From Candidatus Arcticimaribacter sp. (GTDB taxonomy: Bacteria > Bacteroidota > Bacteroidia > Flavobacteriales > Flavobacteriaceae): DNA of 32,973 nt. Positions 8,591 to 17,777 of the stretch are shown here, piece after piece. The position numbers were made by a program, and so were the translations under genes. The stretch covers positions 1 to 32,973 of the forward strand of contig WTJP01000140.1 in the NCBI GenBank assembly GCA_011526275.1. The letters run 5' to 3'. Below the pieces are notes generated by a model. It saw only the letters and a program-made list of their open reading frames with translations. It was not told the origin of the DNA and did no database searches. Position 1 is the first letter of the stretch. Each line of letters opens with the position of its first letter.

Positions 8591-9577
8591 ATGAAAACAA
8601 TACAATTTAGAGAAGCCATCGCACAGGCAATGTCAGAAGAAATGAGAAAAGATGAAAGCATCTACCTCATGGGAGAAGAAGTTGCCGAATACAATGGCGC
8701 CTATAAGGCATCCAAAGGAATGTTAGATGAATTTGGTGAAAAACGCGTTATCGACACCCCTATTTCAGAATTAGGTTTTGCCGGTATAGGCGTGGGTTCA
8801 ACCATGACGGGAAATCGTCCTATCATTGAGTTCATGACATTTAACTTTGCACTAGTTGGGATAGATCAAATCATTAACAATGCTGCGAAAATTCGTCAAA
8901 TGTCTGGAGGTCAATTCCCTTGTCCTATTGTTTTCCGCGGTCCAACCGCCTCAGCGGGTCAATTGGCAGCCACGCACTCACAAGCATTTGAAAGTTGGTA
9001 CGCTAACTGTCCGGGCTTAAAAGTAATTGTTCCCTCTAATCCATATGACGCCAAAGGTTTACTAAAAGCAGCCATTCGCGACGATGATCCAGTAATTTTT
9101 ATGGAGTCAGAGCAAATGTATGGCGATAAAGGTGAGGTGCCTGAAGATGAATACATTTTACCTATTGGTGTTGCCGACATCAAACGCAAAGGAACAGATG
9201 TTACCATCGTTTCTTTTGGAAAAATTATCAAAGAGGCCTACACCGCAGCTGATGAATTAGCCAAAGAAGGGATAGAATGTGAAATCATTGATTTGAGAAC
9301 CGTGCGCCCTATGGATCACGAAGCTATTTTTGAATCAGTGAAAAAAACCAACCGTTTGGTAATTTTGGAAGAAGCATGGCCCTTTGGTAATGTAGCGACT
9401 GAGATTACTTACCAGGTACAAAGTCAAGTATTCGATTACCTCGATGCGCCTATCGAAAAAATAAATACAGCCGATACCCCGGCACCATTTTCTCCTGTTT
9501 TATTGGCAGAATGGCTACCCAATAGCGATGATGTAATTAAAGCTGTGAAAAAAGTACTTTACCACAAGAATAATTAA
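8591..9577 (+). CDS. pdhB: pyruvate dehydrogenase E1 component, beta subunit
   Basis: The 328-residue protein matches E1-beta subunits of 2-oxoacid dehydrogenases along its whole length: REAIAQAMSEEMRKDESIYLMGEEV, GFAGIGVGSTMTGNRPIIEF, FRGPTASAGQLAATHSQAFESWYANCPG, and the C-terminal DTPAPFSPVLLAEWLP. With the alpha subunit it decarboxylates pyruvate using thiamine diphosphate and passes the acetyl group to E2 lipoate. Alpha and E2 genes are not in the window. Wording close to mitochondrial-type PDH beta favours pyruvate over branched-chain substrates. hppA follows after 66 nt, with a possible promoter of its own in the gap. Confidence 0.93.
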   Translation: MKTIQFREAIAQAMSEEMRKDESIYLMGEEVAEYNGAYKASKGMLDEFGEKRVIDTPISELGFAGIGVGSTMTGNRPIIEFMTFNFALVGIDQIINNAAKIRQMSGGQFPCPIVFRGPTASAGQLAATHSQAFESWYANCPGLKVIVPSNPYDAKGLLKAAIRDDDPVIFMESEQMYGDKGEVPEDEYILPIGVADIKRKGTDVTIVSFGKIIKEAYTAADELAKEGIECEIIDLRTVRPMDHEAIFESVKKTNRLVILEEAWPFGNVATEITYQVQSQVFDYLDAPIEKINTADTPAPFSPVLLAEWLPNSDDVIKAVKKVLYHKNN

Positions 9578-9607
9578 TTCTTAAAGGGTAGTTCAAAACA
9601 TTTTTGT

Positions 9608-9615
9608 TAGCTTCG
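9608..9615 (+). promoter_or_regulatory. possible -7 promoter element for hppA (TAGCTTCG)
   Basis: TAGCTTCG is one mismatch from TAnnTTTG and would give a leader of about 22 nt before the ATG at 9644. An alternative is read-through from pdhB. Confidence 0.35.
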
Positions 9616-9643
9616 CAGGTGATTTGAATTTTTACATTTTTTT

Positions 9644-12019
9644 ATGGAAGCTAAGATTATTTATTTGCCTCTTCTACTCTCTTTGGTAGGGCTTGTTTAC
9701 ATGTTAATCAAGGCCAGTTGGGTGAGGAAGCAAGACGCTGGAAGCGAGCGTATGGTTGAGATTTCAACCGCAATTAAAGAAGGGGCTTTAGCCTTTTTGA
9801 ATGCCGAGTATCGTCTATTGTTTGTATTCGTTCTAGTTGCCTCTGCAGCTTTATTTGGAATTTCTACTGCCGTAGAAACAACAAGCTGGATGATTGTTCC
9901 CGCTTTCGTCATTGGAGCAATTTTTTCTGCGTTCGCAGGTAACATAGGAATGCGAATTGCCACCGAGGCGAATGCACGTACTGCTGAAGCTGCTAAAACA
10001 AGTTTACCAAAAGCACTACAAGTGTCCTTTGGTGGTGGAACGGTAATGGGACTAGGTGTTGCAGGTTTAGCTGTACTTGGACTGACTTTATTGTTTTTGT
10101 TCTTTGTAGGACAATTTATGGGACAAGAGGGTTCCTTCTACGATAACATGACGGTAGTCTTAGAGGCCTTAGCTGGTTTCTCACTAGGAGCAGAGTCGAT
10201 CGCATTGTTTGCCCGTGTGGGAGGTGGTATTTACACCAAAGCCGCTGATGTTGGGGCAGATTTAGTGGGTAAAGTGGAAGCAGGTATTCCTGAAGATGAT
10301 CCACGTAACCCAGCAACCATTGCTGATAACGTAGGAGATAACGTAGGGGATGTTGCAGGTATGGGAGCCGATTTATTCGGTTCTTATGTCGCCACAGTTC
10401 TTGCTGCCATGGTGCTTGGAAACTATGTTATCCGCGACATGTCTACAGAAGTAGCATACACAGATGCTTTCAATAACATGGGTCCTATTCTACTTCCTGT
10501 TGTTATTGCAGGTGTTGGTGTTTTAGCTTCTATCATTGGAACCTTGTTTGTTAAGATTTCCGATAACAGTGCCAAAGAAGCGAAAGTACAAGCTGCACTT
10601 GATTTTGGGAACTGGGCCTCAATTGTAATCACCCTAATAGCAAGTTATTTTTTAATTGATTGGATGTTGCCTGAAACGCTAACCATGAATTTCTTTGGGG
10701 AAGGAAACAAGGCAATTCCATCAATGAATGTGTTCTTTTCTGCCTGTATCGGATTAGCTGTAGGTGCATTTATATCTATGGTTACCGCTTACTATACAAG
10801 CCTTGGTAAAAAACCGGTATTGGATATCGTACAAAACAGTTCGACTGGAGCAGCGACCAACATTATTGCTGGTTTAGCCGTTGGAATGAAGTCAACCTTA
10901 CTTTCAGTTGTGTTATTTGCAGCTGCTATTTATGGTTCTTATGCTTTGGCCGGTTTCTACGGTGTAGCACTCGCCGCTTCTGCCATGATGGCGACAACAG
11001 CCATGCAGTTGGCCATCGATGCTTTCGGTCCTATTGCTGATAATGCAGGGGGAGTAGCTGAAATGAGTGAACTCGATCCTGAAGTACGTGAACGTACCGA
11101 TATTTTAGATTCTGTTGGAAACACCACTGCCGCAGTTGGTAAAGGTTTTGCCATTGCTTCTGCAGCGTTAACAGCTTTAGCCTTGTTTGCAGCCTATGTA
11201 ACCTTCACCGGTATTGATGGAATTAACATCTTTAAAGCTGATGTATTGGCCATGTTGTTTGTTGGTGCAATGATTCCAGTTGTCTTCTCAGCTTTGGCCA
11301 TGGAGTCGGTTGGAAAAGCAGCCATGGAAATGGTGGAAGAAGTACGTCGTCAGTTTAGAGAGATTCCTGGGATTATGGAAGGGAAGGGCACACCAGAATA
11401 TGCTAAGTGTGTGGATATCTCTACCAAAGCAGCCTTAAAAGAAATGTTGATGCCCGGTTTAATTACCATTATCACCCCTATTCTCATTGGACTATTCTTT
11501 GGTGCTGAACCATTAGGAGGCTATATGGCAGGAGTATGTGTTAGTGGTGTAATGTGGGCCATTTTCCAGAACAATGCTGGAGGTGCTTGGGACAACGCTA
11601 AAAAATCGTTCGAAGCTGGTGTTGAAATTAATGGAGAAATGACCTTTAAAGGATCTGATGCGCACAAAGCCGCCGTTACTGGTGACACCGTGGGAGATCC
11701 ATTTAAAGATACTTCAGGACCATCCATGAATATCTTGATAAAATTAACCTGTTTAGTAGGATTGGTAATTGCACCGCTTTTGGGATCACATGCTGCACCA
11801 CAACATGCAGAGGTGGTTAAAGAAGAAGTGCGTAAAGAAATTCGTGTAGAAGTTAATGCAGATGATAGTGGTCAAGTAGAAGCTGTCATTCAAACAACGA
11901 CTACTGAAAATGGAGAAACCACTACGGAAGAAAAAGTAATTACGGGTACAGAAGAAGAGGTGAAAGCCGCTGTAGCTGAACTGAAAGAGGTTGATATTCA
12001 ACTCAACAAAGAAGAGTAG
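9644..12019 (+). CDS. hppA: membrane-bound ion-pumping pyrophosphatase, K+-dependent type
   Basis: A polytopic inner-membrane enzyme of 791 residues that couples pyrophosphate hydrolysis to H+ and/or Na+ export. The substrate site is clear: [20 protein letters not shown] (about 202-221), followed by [24 protein letters not shown]. Further motifs are [15 protein letters not shown], the [20 protein letters not shown] signature near the C-terminus, and [10 protein letters not shown] (492-501). The Ala at the position after NTT is the residue linked to K+ dependence; K+-independent enzymes have Lys there. Whether Na+ or H+ is pumped cannot be read with confidence. About 77 extra residues (from about 715) form an acidic, Thr/Glu-rich soluble tail. 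A bidirectional terminator follows. Confidence 0.95.
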   Translation: MEAKIIYLPLLLSLVGLVYMLIKASWVRKQDAGSERMVEISTAIKEGALAFLNAEYRLLFVFVLVASAALFGISTAVETTSWMIVPAFVIGAIFSAFAGNIGMRIATEANARTAEAAKTSLPKALQVSFGGGTVMGLGVAGLAVLGLTLLFLFFVGQFMGQEGSFYDNMTVVLEALAGFSLGAESIALFARVGGGIYTKAADVGADLVGKVEAGIPEDDPRNPATIADNVGDNVGDVAGMGADLFGSYVATVLAAMVLGNYVIRDMSTEVAYTDAFNNMGPILLPVVIAGVGVLASIIGTLFVKISDNSAKEAKVQAALDFGNWASIVITLIASYFLIDWMLPETLTMNFFGEGNKAIPSMNVFFSACIGLAVGAFISMVTAYYTSLGKKPVLDIVQNSSTGAATNIIAGLAVGMKSTLLSVVLFAAAIYGSYALAGFYGVALAASAMMATTAMQLAIDAFGPIADNAGGVAEMSELDPEVRERTDILDSVGNTTAAVGKGFAIASAALTALALFAAYVTFTGIDGINIFKADVLAMLFVGAMIPVVFSALAMESVGKAAMEMVEEVRRQFREIPGIMEGKGTPEYAKCVDISTKAALKEMLMPGLITIITPILIGLFFGAEPLGGYMAGVCVSGVMWAIFQNNAGGAWDNAKKSFEAGVEINGEMTFKGSDAHKAAVTGDTVGDPFKDTSGPSMNILIKLTCLVGLVIAPLLGSHAAPQHAEVVKEEVRKEIRVEVNADDSGQVEAVIQTTTTENGETTTEEKVITGTEEEVKAAVAELKEVDIQLNKEE

Positions 12020-12040
12020 ATTATCTTTTACATAAACAAA

Positions 12041-12068
12041 AAAGCCGACCATTTGGTCGGCTTTTTTT
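12041..12068. terminator. bidirectional intrinsic terminator between hppA and the deoxynucleoside kinase
   Basis: A 10-bp stem (AAAGCCGACC at 12041-12050 with GGTCGGCTTT at 12055-12064), loop ATTT, seven T on the 3' side and an A-rich 5' side. It can end both convergent transcripts. Confidence 0.9.
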
Positions 12069-12083
12069 ATGGGTGTAATTGGT

Positions 12084-12698
12084 CTAAAATAGACCGTTTA
12101 TTTCGGCGTCAATCATTTCAATGATTTTCCCTAAATCCTCTGGTTGATTGACAAAATCGAGATCGTCAACATCGATAATCAAAAGCTTACCTTTGTCATA
12201 ACCTTCAATCCATGCTTCATAACGCTCATTTAAACGACTCAAGTAATCGATGCTAATCGAGTTTTCATATTCTCTTCCGCGTTGATGGATTTGTTTTACT
12301 AGGTTGGGAATACTGCTGCGCAAATAAATCATTAAATCGGGGCCAGTAACGAGGGCCTCCATGAGGTTGAACAGTTGCCGATAATTTTCAAAGTCCCTTT
12401 TGGTGAGCAAACCCATGGCATGCAGGTTGGGTGCAAAGATGTAGGCGTCTTCATAGATGGTTCTATCTTGTATCACCTTTTTACCACTGCGTTGAATGTC
12501 GAGTAACTGCCCAAAACGACTATTTAAAAAGTAAATTTGAAGGTTAAATGACCAGCGTTCCATCTCGTGATAAAAATCATCGAGGTAAGGATTTTCAACT
12601 ACTTCTTCATAGTGTGCTTGCCATCGGTAGTGTTTAGACAATAGCTTCGTTAAGGTTGTTTTTCCTGCGCCAATGTTACCGGCGATGGCTATGTGCAT
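12084..12698 (-). CDS. deoxynucleoside kinase
   Basis: The 204-residue cytoplasmic enzyme phosphorylates deoxynucleosides for nucleotide salvage. The N-terminus has the P-loop AIAGNIGAGKTTLTKLL. VVENPYLDDFY holds the conserved Glu of the substrate pocket. QDRTIYEDAYIFA is the DR(S/T)xYED motif of the dNK family. The Arg-rich lid HQRGREYENSISIDYLSRLNE follows, and IDVDDLDFV lies near the end. The overall form is closest to bacterial deoxyadenosine/deoxyguanosine kinases, but specificity cannot be settled by eye. It is transcribed alone, divergent from the methionine operon. Confidence 0.9.
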   Translation of the reverse strand: MHIAIAGNIGAGKTTLTKLLSKHYRWQAHYEEVVENPYLDDFYHEMERWSFNLQIYFLNSRFGQLLDIQRSGKKVIQDRTIYEDAYIFAPNLHAMGLLTKRDFENYRQLFNLMEALVTGPDLMIYLRSSIPNLVKQIHQRGREYENSISIDYLSRLNERYEAWIEGYDKGKLLIIDVDDLDFVNQPEDLGKIIEMIDAEINGLF

Positions 12699-12813
12699 AT
12701 TGAGAAAATTTAAGTTCTAAGCTCAGTTTGTTTACTTGCTTAAAAATAATTCCTTTTTTTAAAAGGGGAAAACAAATTAATGAGAAGACCATAGGATATA
12801 CTGCATTTAGGTA

Positions 12814-12844
12814 TTGTGCAGCTTAAAAAAAGCATTTATCTTTG
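12814..12844 (+). promoter_or_regulatory. promoter of the methionine/SAM operon
   Basis: TTG at 12814-12816 (within TATTGTG) and TATCTTTG at 12837-12844 are 20 nt apart, matching the Bacteroidota -33/-7 arrangement. Transcription would begin near 12850, just ahead of the riboswitch. The 12699-12813 part of the gap is AT-rich and shows no gene. Confidence 0.6.
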
Positions 12845-12856
12845 CATAAATATTAA

Positions 12857-12907
12857 CGAGGAAGGATTTGACTGATTGCAAACCTCGAGAAAAAAATGCT
12901 AAAACAG
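12857..12907 (+). promoter_or_regulatory. SAM-II (SAM-alpha) type riboswitch aptamer
   Basis: The layout matches SAM-II aptamers. Stem P1 is CGAGG (12857-12861) with CCTCG (12883-12887). The loop holds GATTT (12865-12869) and TTGCAA (12876-12881). An A-rich linker follows, then GCTAAA (12898-12903). The pseudoknot is supported: where the reference SAM-II RNA pairs CC in the loop with GG after GCUAAA, here CTG (12872-12874) faces CAG (12905-12907), a compensatory change. It would begin only about 7 nt after the predicted transcript start. SAM binding should lower expression of metK and the downstream methionine genes. SAM-II is best known from Alphaproteobacteria. Confidence 0.78.
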
Positions 12908-12909
12908 AA

Positions 12910-12956
12910 TTGCTTTCGTTGAACGAGCGAATCTTCAAAATCCTTCCAGAAAGCAA
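12910..12956 (+). promoter_or_regulatory. putative expression platform of the metK riboswitch
   Basis: TTGCTTTC (12910-12917) can pair with GAAAGCAA (12949-12956), making an 8-bp stem that ends 6 nt before the metK ATG. Its loop contains AAATCCTTCC (12938-12947), which is perfectly complementary to GGAAGGATTT (12860-12869) in the aptamer. The two pairings would form a knot together and probably compete. There is no T tract, so control of translation is more likely than termination. Confidence 0.5.
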
Positions 12957-12962
12957 ATTTAA

Positions 12963-14219
12963 ATGGCCTATTTTTTTACCTCAGAATCTGTAAGCGAAGG
13001 ACACCCCGACAAAGTTTCCGACCAAATTAGCGACGCGTTAATCGATCACTTTTTAGCTTTTGACCCTGAAAGTAAAGTTGCTTGTGAAACTTTGGTGACC
13101 ACTGGTCAAGTGGTATTAGCTGGCGAAGTGAAGAGTACAACTTATCTCGATGTGCAAAAAATTGCCCGAGACACCATCAATAAAATTGGGTACACCAAAG
13201 GAGAATATCAGTTTTCCGGCGACTCTTGTGGAGTTATTTCATTAATTCACGAACAATCACAAGACATCAATCAAGGGGTTGATCGTGCAGAGAAGAAAGA
13301 GCAAGGAGCTGGTGATCAAGGAATCATGTTTGGCTATGCTTCCAACGAGACCGATAATTACATGCCTTTAGCGTTGGATCTATCGCACAAACTTTTAATC
13401 GAGCTTGCGGAGCTAAGAAGAGAGAATAAAGACATTACTTATTTACGCCCCGATGCTAAATCACAGGTAACCCTCGAATATGACGATAATGATGTACCTG
13501 TTCGCATTGATACGATTGTGATTTCGACCCAACACGACGCATTCGATAGCGATGACGATCGCATGTTAGCGAAAATCAAAGAGGATATCATTTCCATTCT
13601 GATACCGCGTGTAAAGGCGCAATTACCAGAACGCATTCAGGCATTATTTGATGACAATATTACCTACCACATCAATCCAACAGGAAAATTTGTGATTGGT
13701 GGGCCTCATGGCGATACCGGATTAACTGGTAGAAAAATTATCGTGGACACCTATGGAGGAAAAGGCGGTCATGGAGGGGGTGCTTTTAGTGGAAAAGATC
13801 CGAGTAAAGTGGACCGTAGTGCAGCCTATGCAGCACGTCATATCGCTAAGAATCTAGTAGCTGCAGGAGTTGCTGATGAACTGTTGGTTCAGTTGAGTTA
13901 TGCGATTGGGGTAGCTAAGCCTACTTCCATTGCAGTAAATACCTATGGAAAATCTAAGGTCAATTTAACCGACGGTGAAATTGCAGAGAAAATCCAATCC
14001 ATCTTCGACTTAACGCCTTACGGGATTGAGCAGCGTTTAAAATTACGTACACCCATTTATTCAGAAACAGCGGCCTACGGCCACATGGGAAGAACACCTG
14101 AGACCGTTACCAAAACCTTTACATCGCCCTACAGCGGTGAAGTTAGCCTAGAAGTAGAACTCTTTACTTGGGAGAAACTCGATCAAGTAGAGCAAATTAA
14201 AGCAGCATTTAACCTTTAA
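12963..14219 (+). CDS. metK: S-adenosylmethionine synthetase (methionine adenosyltransferase)
   Basis: The 418-residue enzyme makes SAM from methionine and ATP. Family motifs run in order: [41 protein letters not shown], the [14 protein letters not shown] signature, [31 protein letters not shown], and the [19 protein letters not shown] phosphate loop. It is about 30 residues longer than the E. coli enzyme, which is common in Bacteroidota. It heads an operon: metX begins 3 nt after its stop and five more genes follow. A SAM-II-like riboswitch in the roughly 113-nt leader would make SAM repress its own synthesis. Confidence 0.97.
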   Translation: MAYFFTSESVSEGHPDKVSDQISDALIDHFLAFDPESKVACETLVTTGQVVLAGEVKSTTYLDVQKIARDTINKIGYTKGEYQFSGDSCGVISLIHEQSQDINQGVDRAEKKEQGAGDQGIMFGYASNETDNYMPLALDLSHKLLIELAELRRENKDITYLRPDAKSQVTLEYDDNDVPVRIDTIVISTQHDAFDSDDDRMLAKIKEDIISILIPRVKAQLPERIQALFDDNITYHINPTGKFVIGGPHGDTGLTGRKIIVDTYGGKGGHGGGAFSGKDPSKVDRSAAYAARHIAKNLVAAGVADELLVQLSYAIGVAKPTSIAVNTYGKSKVNLTDGEIAEKIQSIFDLTPYGIEQRLKLRTPIYSETAAYGHMGRTPETVTKTFTSPYSGEVSLEVELFTWEKLDQVEQIKAAFNL

Positions 14220-14222
14220 TTC

Positions 14223-15173
14223 ATGATTCTTTCCCCGAGTACATCTAAATTACAACACCTGCGGTTGACCAATGGTCAAGCCTTGAGTTACCAGCATTTT
14301 GGGCAAGACTATCTCAGTGCGCCCGTGGTGGTCATTAACCATCCGTTAACTGCGAATTCATGCGTTACTGGGCCCGATGGTTGGTGGAGTGATTTAGTAG
14401 GCGAAGGGAAAACGATCGATACCAACCGTTACGCCATAATTGCTTTTAATATTCCTGGAAATGGTTATGATGGCTTTTTCTTGGAGAACTATAAACATTG
14501 GCATACCGGAACTGTAGCCGGGTTCTTTTGCGCTGGATTACGTCAGTTGGGCATTGAGAAAGTTCACACTTTAATTGGTGGATCTATTGGAGCGGGTATT
14601 GCTTGGGAAATGGCCGCGTTGAGCCCTAGTTTTATTGAACGCATGATTCCTGTGGGGGGCGATTGGAAATCCTCCGACTGGATGATTGCCAATACTTTTA
14701 TTCAAAGCAAAATACTCAATAGTGATTCAAAACCACTACAAACTGCGCGTATGCACGCTATGATGTGCTATCGCACTCCTGAGTCTTTCAAGTTGCGTTT
14801 TAATCGAACGAAAAACAAAGAGTTAGGGATGTATAATGTAGAATCATGGTTGTTGTATCACGGTGAAAAGCTGAATGAACGTTTTGAATTACAAGCCTAT
14901 AAAACAATGAATCATTTACTGGGGAGTATTGATATTACCCGAAATGGAAAGTCTTTCGAAGAAAACATTCAAGGCATACAGTCAGAGATTCATATTGTAT
15001 CCATCAATAGCGACATTTTCTTCCCCTTGAACGAAGATTTGGAAACTGTTGCCTTGGCAAAAAGTGCAGGGGTTAAAATTGAACACCACATTCTTGAGTC
15101 CCCTTACGGACACGATGCCTTTTTGATGGAGCCCAAGAAAGTACGCCTCATATTAGAAAAAATAATGCAATAG
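14223..15173 (+). CDS. metX: homoserine O-acetyltransferase-like alpha/beta hydrolase fold protein
   Basis: The 316-residue protein has the MetX fold: VVVINHPLTANS (oxyanion hole), WWSDLVGEGKTIDTNRYAIIAFNIPGN, nucleophile elbow LIGGSIGAGIAWEMA with Ser121, PVGGDWKSSDW, Asp264 in SINSDIFFPLNED, and His297 in YGHDAFLM. It is shorter than most MetX enzymes (350-380 residues) but keeps the triad. It would acylate homoserine, giving the substrate for the MetZ-like sulfhydrylase two genes downstream. Acetyl versus succinyl donor cannot be read from the sequence with certainty. It lies 3 nt after metK. Confidence 0.85.
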   Translation: MILSPSTSKLQHLRLTNGQALSYQHFGQDYLSAPVVVINHPLTANSCVTGPDGWWSDLVGEGKTIDTNRYAIIAFNIPGNGYDGFFLENYKHWHTGTVAGFFCAGLRQLGIEKVHTLIGGSIGAGIAWEMAALSPSFIERMIPVGGDWKSSDWMIANTFIQSKILNSDSKPLQTARMHAMMCYRTPESFKLRFNRTKNKELGMYNVESWLLYHGEKLNERFELQAYKTMNHLLGSIDITRNGKSFEENIQGIQSEIHIVSINSDIFFPLNEDLETVALAKSAGVKIEHHILESPYGHDAFLMEPKKVRLILEKIMQ

Positions 15174-15180
15174 AATTAAG

Positions 15181-15609
15181 ATGAAAGTACAATTAGAACG
15201 CATTAACAAAGATTATTTATTTGAAGTTCGCAACGAAGCCGGACGCAGCGTCATTTTAGACAACAAGTCTAAAACCGAGGGTGTTGTGGCAGGTATCAGT
15301 CCCATGGAGCTGGTGCTTATGGGGGTTGCTGGTTGCAGTAGCATCGATATAGTTGCCATTTTAGGGAAACAGAAGATTAACCCAGACAGCTTGCGTATGG
15401 AAGTACATGGTCTTCGCGAAGAAGGTGCAGTACCTGCTTTGTTTCACACCATCGAAATTACCATTCATTTAGAAGGGGAGAACATTACACCCGAAAAAGC
15501 GACCCGTGCTGCCAAGCTGTCTTATGAGAAATATTGTTCAGTGTCCAAAATGATCGATTCGGTAGCTGATATTAATTTTAAGATCGTCTTAAACGGAAAA
15601 GCCATATGA
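15181..15609 (+). CDS. OsmC family protein
   Basis: The 142-residue protein belongs to the OsmC/Ohr superfamily. The two redox cysteines are present: Cys52 in LMGVAGCSSIDIVAIL and Cys119 in SYEKYCSVSKM. The sequence looks closer to the YhfA/OsmC branch than to Ohr. Some OsmC relatives reduce organic hydroperoxides with a thiol donor. It starts 7 nt after metX, and its stop overlaps the metZ start by 4 nt (ATGA), so it is translated within the methionine operon. Its role there is not known; a link to thiol or persulfide chemistry is only an inference. Confidence 0.88.
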   Translation: MKVQLERINKDYLFEVRNEAGRSVILDNKSKTEGVVAGISPMELVLMGVAGCSSIDIVAILGKQKINPDSLRMEVHGLREEGAVPALFHTIEITIHLEGENITPEKATRAAKLSYEKYCSVSKMIDSVADINFKIVLNGKAI

Positions 15610-16775
15610 GCCATAAACTAGAAACCAAGGCCATTCGCACCCAAATGGAGCGCTCGCAATACCTAGAGCATTCCACTCCTTTGCACCTCACTTCAAGCTT
15701 TGTTTTTGAAGATGCAGAGGAAATGCGTGCAGCCTTCGCAGAAGAAAAAGAAAGGAATATTTACAGTCGTTTTACCAATCCCAATACATCAGAATTGGTT
15801 GAAAAGGTAGCCGATATGGAAGGCGCAGAAGACGGCGTAGCCTTTGCCACAGGTATGGGGGCTGTTTTTGGTACGTTCGCTGCTCTACTAGACAGTGGCG
15901 ATCACATTGTCTCGGCGCGCTCAGTATTTGGATCTACCCACACTTTGTTCACTAAGTTTTTACCCAAGTGGAATATTGAAACTTCCTATTTTAAGGTAGA
16001 TGAACCAGAAAAAGCAGAAGCGCTTATTCAGCCCAATACTAAAATTTTATATGCTGAAACACCCACCAATCCGGGGGTTGATGTGTTGGATTTGAGCTAT
16101 TTGGGTGATTTAGCCAAGAAGCACAATTTGATTTTGGTCATAGACAACTGCTTCGCCACTCCCTATCTGCAGCAACCCATTCAGTTTGGCGCAGATTTGG
16201 TTATCCATTCGGCAACTAAATTGATCGACGGTCAAGGCCGTGTTTTAGGCGGGGTTACTGTAGGCCGAAAAGATTTGATTCGAGAAATATATTTATTTGC
16301 GCGAAATACAGGATCATCGCTATCTCCATTCAACGCTTGGGTGCTTTCAAAAAGTATGGAAACACTTCCAGTACGTGTCGATCGCCATTGCCAAACAGCT
16401 TTGACTGTAGCTACTTTCTTGGAAGAACACCCTCAAGTGAATTGGGTAAAGTATCCTTTTTTGAAATCGCATCCGCAATATGAATTAGCGAAAAAGCAGA
16501 TGAGTCAAGGAGGAAGTATTATCGCTTTTGAGGTAAAAGGTGGATTAGAAGCAGGACGCCAATTTTTTGATAACATCAAATTATTATCCCTTTCCTCTAA
16601 CCTTGGCGATTCAAGAACCATAGTAACGCATCCCGCCTCAACGACCCACAGTAAACTTTCGGTTGAAGATCGTTTAGAGGTTGGTATTACCGACGGAATG
16701 GTGCGTCTTTCTATTGGACTTGAGCATCAGGAAGATATAATTAACGATTTAAAGCAAGCTTTAGAAGCAAAATAA
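15606..16775 (+). CDS. metZ: O-acyl-homoserine sulfhydrylase (Cys/Met metabolism PLP enzyme)
   Basis: The 389-residue protein is a Cys/Met-metabolism PLP enzyme. It has the phosphate-binding YSRFTNPNTSELVEKVA (53-69), ATGMGAVFGTFAAL, YAETPTNPGVDVLDL, the cofactor Asp in LVIDNCFATPYLQQP, and Lys205 in LVIHSATKLIDGQGRVLGG. The GQGRVLGG tail of that motif is characteristic of MetZ-type sulfhydrylases, which make homocysteine directly from acyl-homoserine and sulfide. Cystathionine gamma-synthase or methionine gamma-lyase activity is the main alternative. The stop and the next ATG abut (TAAATG), pointing to translational coupling with the homocysteine methyltransferase. Confidence 0.88.
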   Translation: MSHKLETKAIRTQMERSQYLEHSTPLHLTSSFVFEDAEEMRAAFAEEKERNIYSRFTNPNTSELVEKVADMEGAEDGVAFATGMGAVFGTFAALLDSGDHIVSARSVFGSTHTLFTKFLPKWNIETSYFKVDEPEKAEALIQPNTKILYAETPTNPGVDVLDLSYLGDLAKKHNLILVIDNCFATPYLQQPIQFGADLVIHSATKLIDGQGRVLGGVTVGRKDLIREIYLFARNTGSSLSPFNAWVLSKSMETLPVRVDRHCQTALTVATFLEEHPQVNWVKYPFLKSHPQYELAKKQMSQGGSIIAFEVKGGLEAGRQFFDNIKLLSLSSNLGDSRTIVTHPASTTHSKLSVEDRLEVGITDGMVRLSIGLEHQEDIINDLKQALEAK

Positions 16776-17777
16776 ATGACACCCATAGAAACAGCTTTGC
16801 AGGAAAAAATTTTAGTGCTTGATGGTGCCATGGGGACCATGTTACAAGCCTATAAATTTGAGGAGGAGGATTTTCGTGGGGAACGATTTAAGGACCACCC
16901 TTCACCTTTAAAAGGGAACAATGATTTACTATCATTAACACAGCCCGAAGCCATTAAAGCAGTACATCGAGAATATTTTGAAGTAGGTGCCGACATCGTT
17001 GAGACCAATACCTTTTCTTCTACTTCTATAGGAATGGCCGATTATGCCATGGAAGATTTGGTTTATGAACTTAATTTTGCCTCTGCTCAACTGGCAAAAA
17101 CAGTGGCTGATGAGTTTACTCAAGCCAACCCACACAAACCACGTTTTGTAGCGGGTTCTATTGGACCAACTAACCGTACAGCTAGCATGTCGCCCGACGT
17201 GAATGATCCTGGTTATCGAGCCGTTACTTTTGATGAACTCGTGGAGGCCTACAGCGAGCAAGTTCGGGGTTTAGTCGATGGTGGCGCCGATGTCCTTTTG
17301 GTGGAAACCGTTTTTGATACCTTAAATGCAAAAGCCGCCTTGTTTGCGATTGATGTCTTAAAAGAGGAAAACAATTGGGATATCCCAGTCATGATTAGTG
17401 GAACCATAACAGATGCCAGTGGAAGAACTCTCTCCGGTCAAACGGTAGAGGCTTTTGCGGTATCGGTATCGCATATTCCTTTATTGAGCATTGGTTTTAA
17501 TTGCGCTTTAGGAGCCGATCAATTACTCCCTTATTTACGCCGACTATCGAATACAACAGAAACATTGGTTTCTGCTCACCCCAACGCAGGCTTACCCAAT
17601 GCCTTTGGGGCTTATGATCAAACCCCAGAAGAAATGCGGGATTTGATTCAAAAATATTTAGATGAGAATTTGGTCAACATCATTGGTGGATGCTGTGGTT
17701 CAACCCCAGAGCATATCCGTCAAATTGCAGAGGTGGCCATGCAACACAAACCCAGAAAAGTTTCTTTGAACGCCTAA
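16776..17777 (+). CDS. metH: methionine synthase, homocysteine-binding subunit (N-terminal part of MetH)
   Basis: This 333-residue protein is the homocysteine S-methyltransferase domain of cobalamin-dependent methionine synthase as a separate polypeptide. [13 protein letters not shown] opens the barrel. Zn-binding cysteines are Cys243 in [19 protein letters not shown] and Cys306/Cys307 in [29 protein letters not shown] and [21 protein letters not shown] are typical of MetH rather than betaine methyltransferase. The rest of MetH is the next gene, overlapping by one base (TAATG). Splitting after the first domain is seen elsewhere in Bacteroidota, and both parts are needed for activity. Confidence 0.92.
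   Translation: MTPIETALQEKILVLDGAMGTMLQAYKFEEEDFRGERFKDHPSPLKGNNDLLSLTQPEAIKAVHREYFEVGADIVETNTFSSTSIGMADYAMEDLVYELNFASAQLAKTVADEFTQANPHKPRFVAGSIGPTNRTASMSPDVNDPGYRAVTFDELVEAYSEQVRGLVDGGADVLLVETVFDTLNAKAALFAIDVLKEENNWDIPVMISGTITDASGRTLSGQTVEAFAVSVSHIPLLSIGFNCALGADQLLPYLRRLSNTTETLVSAHPNAGLPNAFGAYDQTPEEMRDLIQKYLDENLVNIIGGCCGSTPEHIRQIAEVAMQHKPRKVSLNA

Noticed and set aside
12896-12922. Short upstream ORF in the metK leader (MLKQNCFR), a possible leader peptide
   Set aside because: It starts within the conserved aptamer segment ATGCTAAA, which explains the ATG, and it has no run of regulatory codons such as Met.
17690-17776. 29-codon upstream extension of the C-terminal metH gene
   Set aside because: It lies inside the conserved Zn-binding end of the previous gene. 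The TAATG overlap at 17775-17779 gives the natural start.
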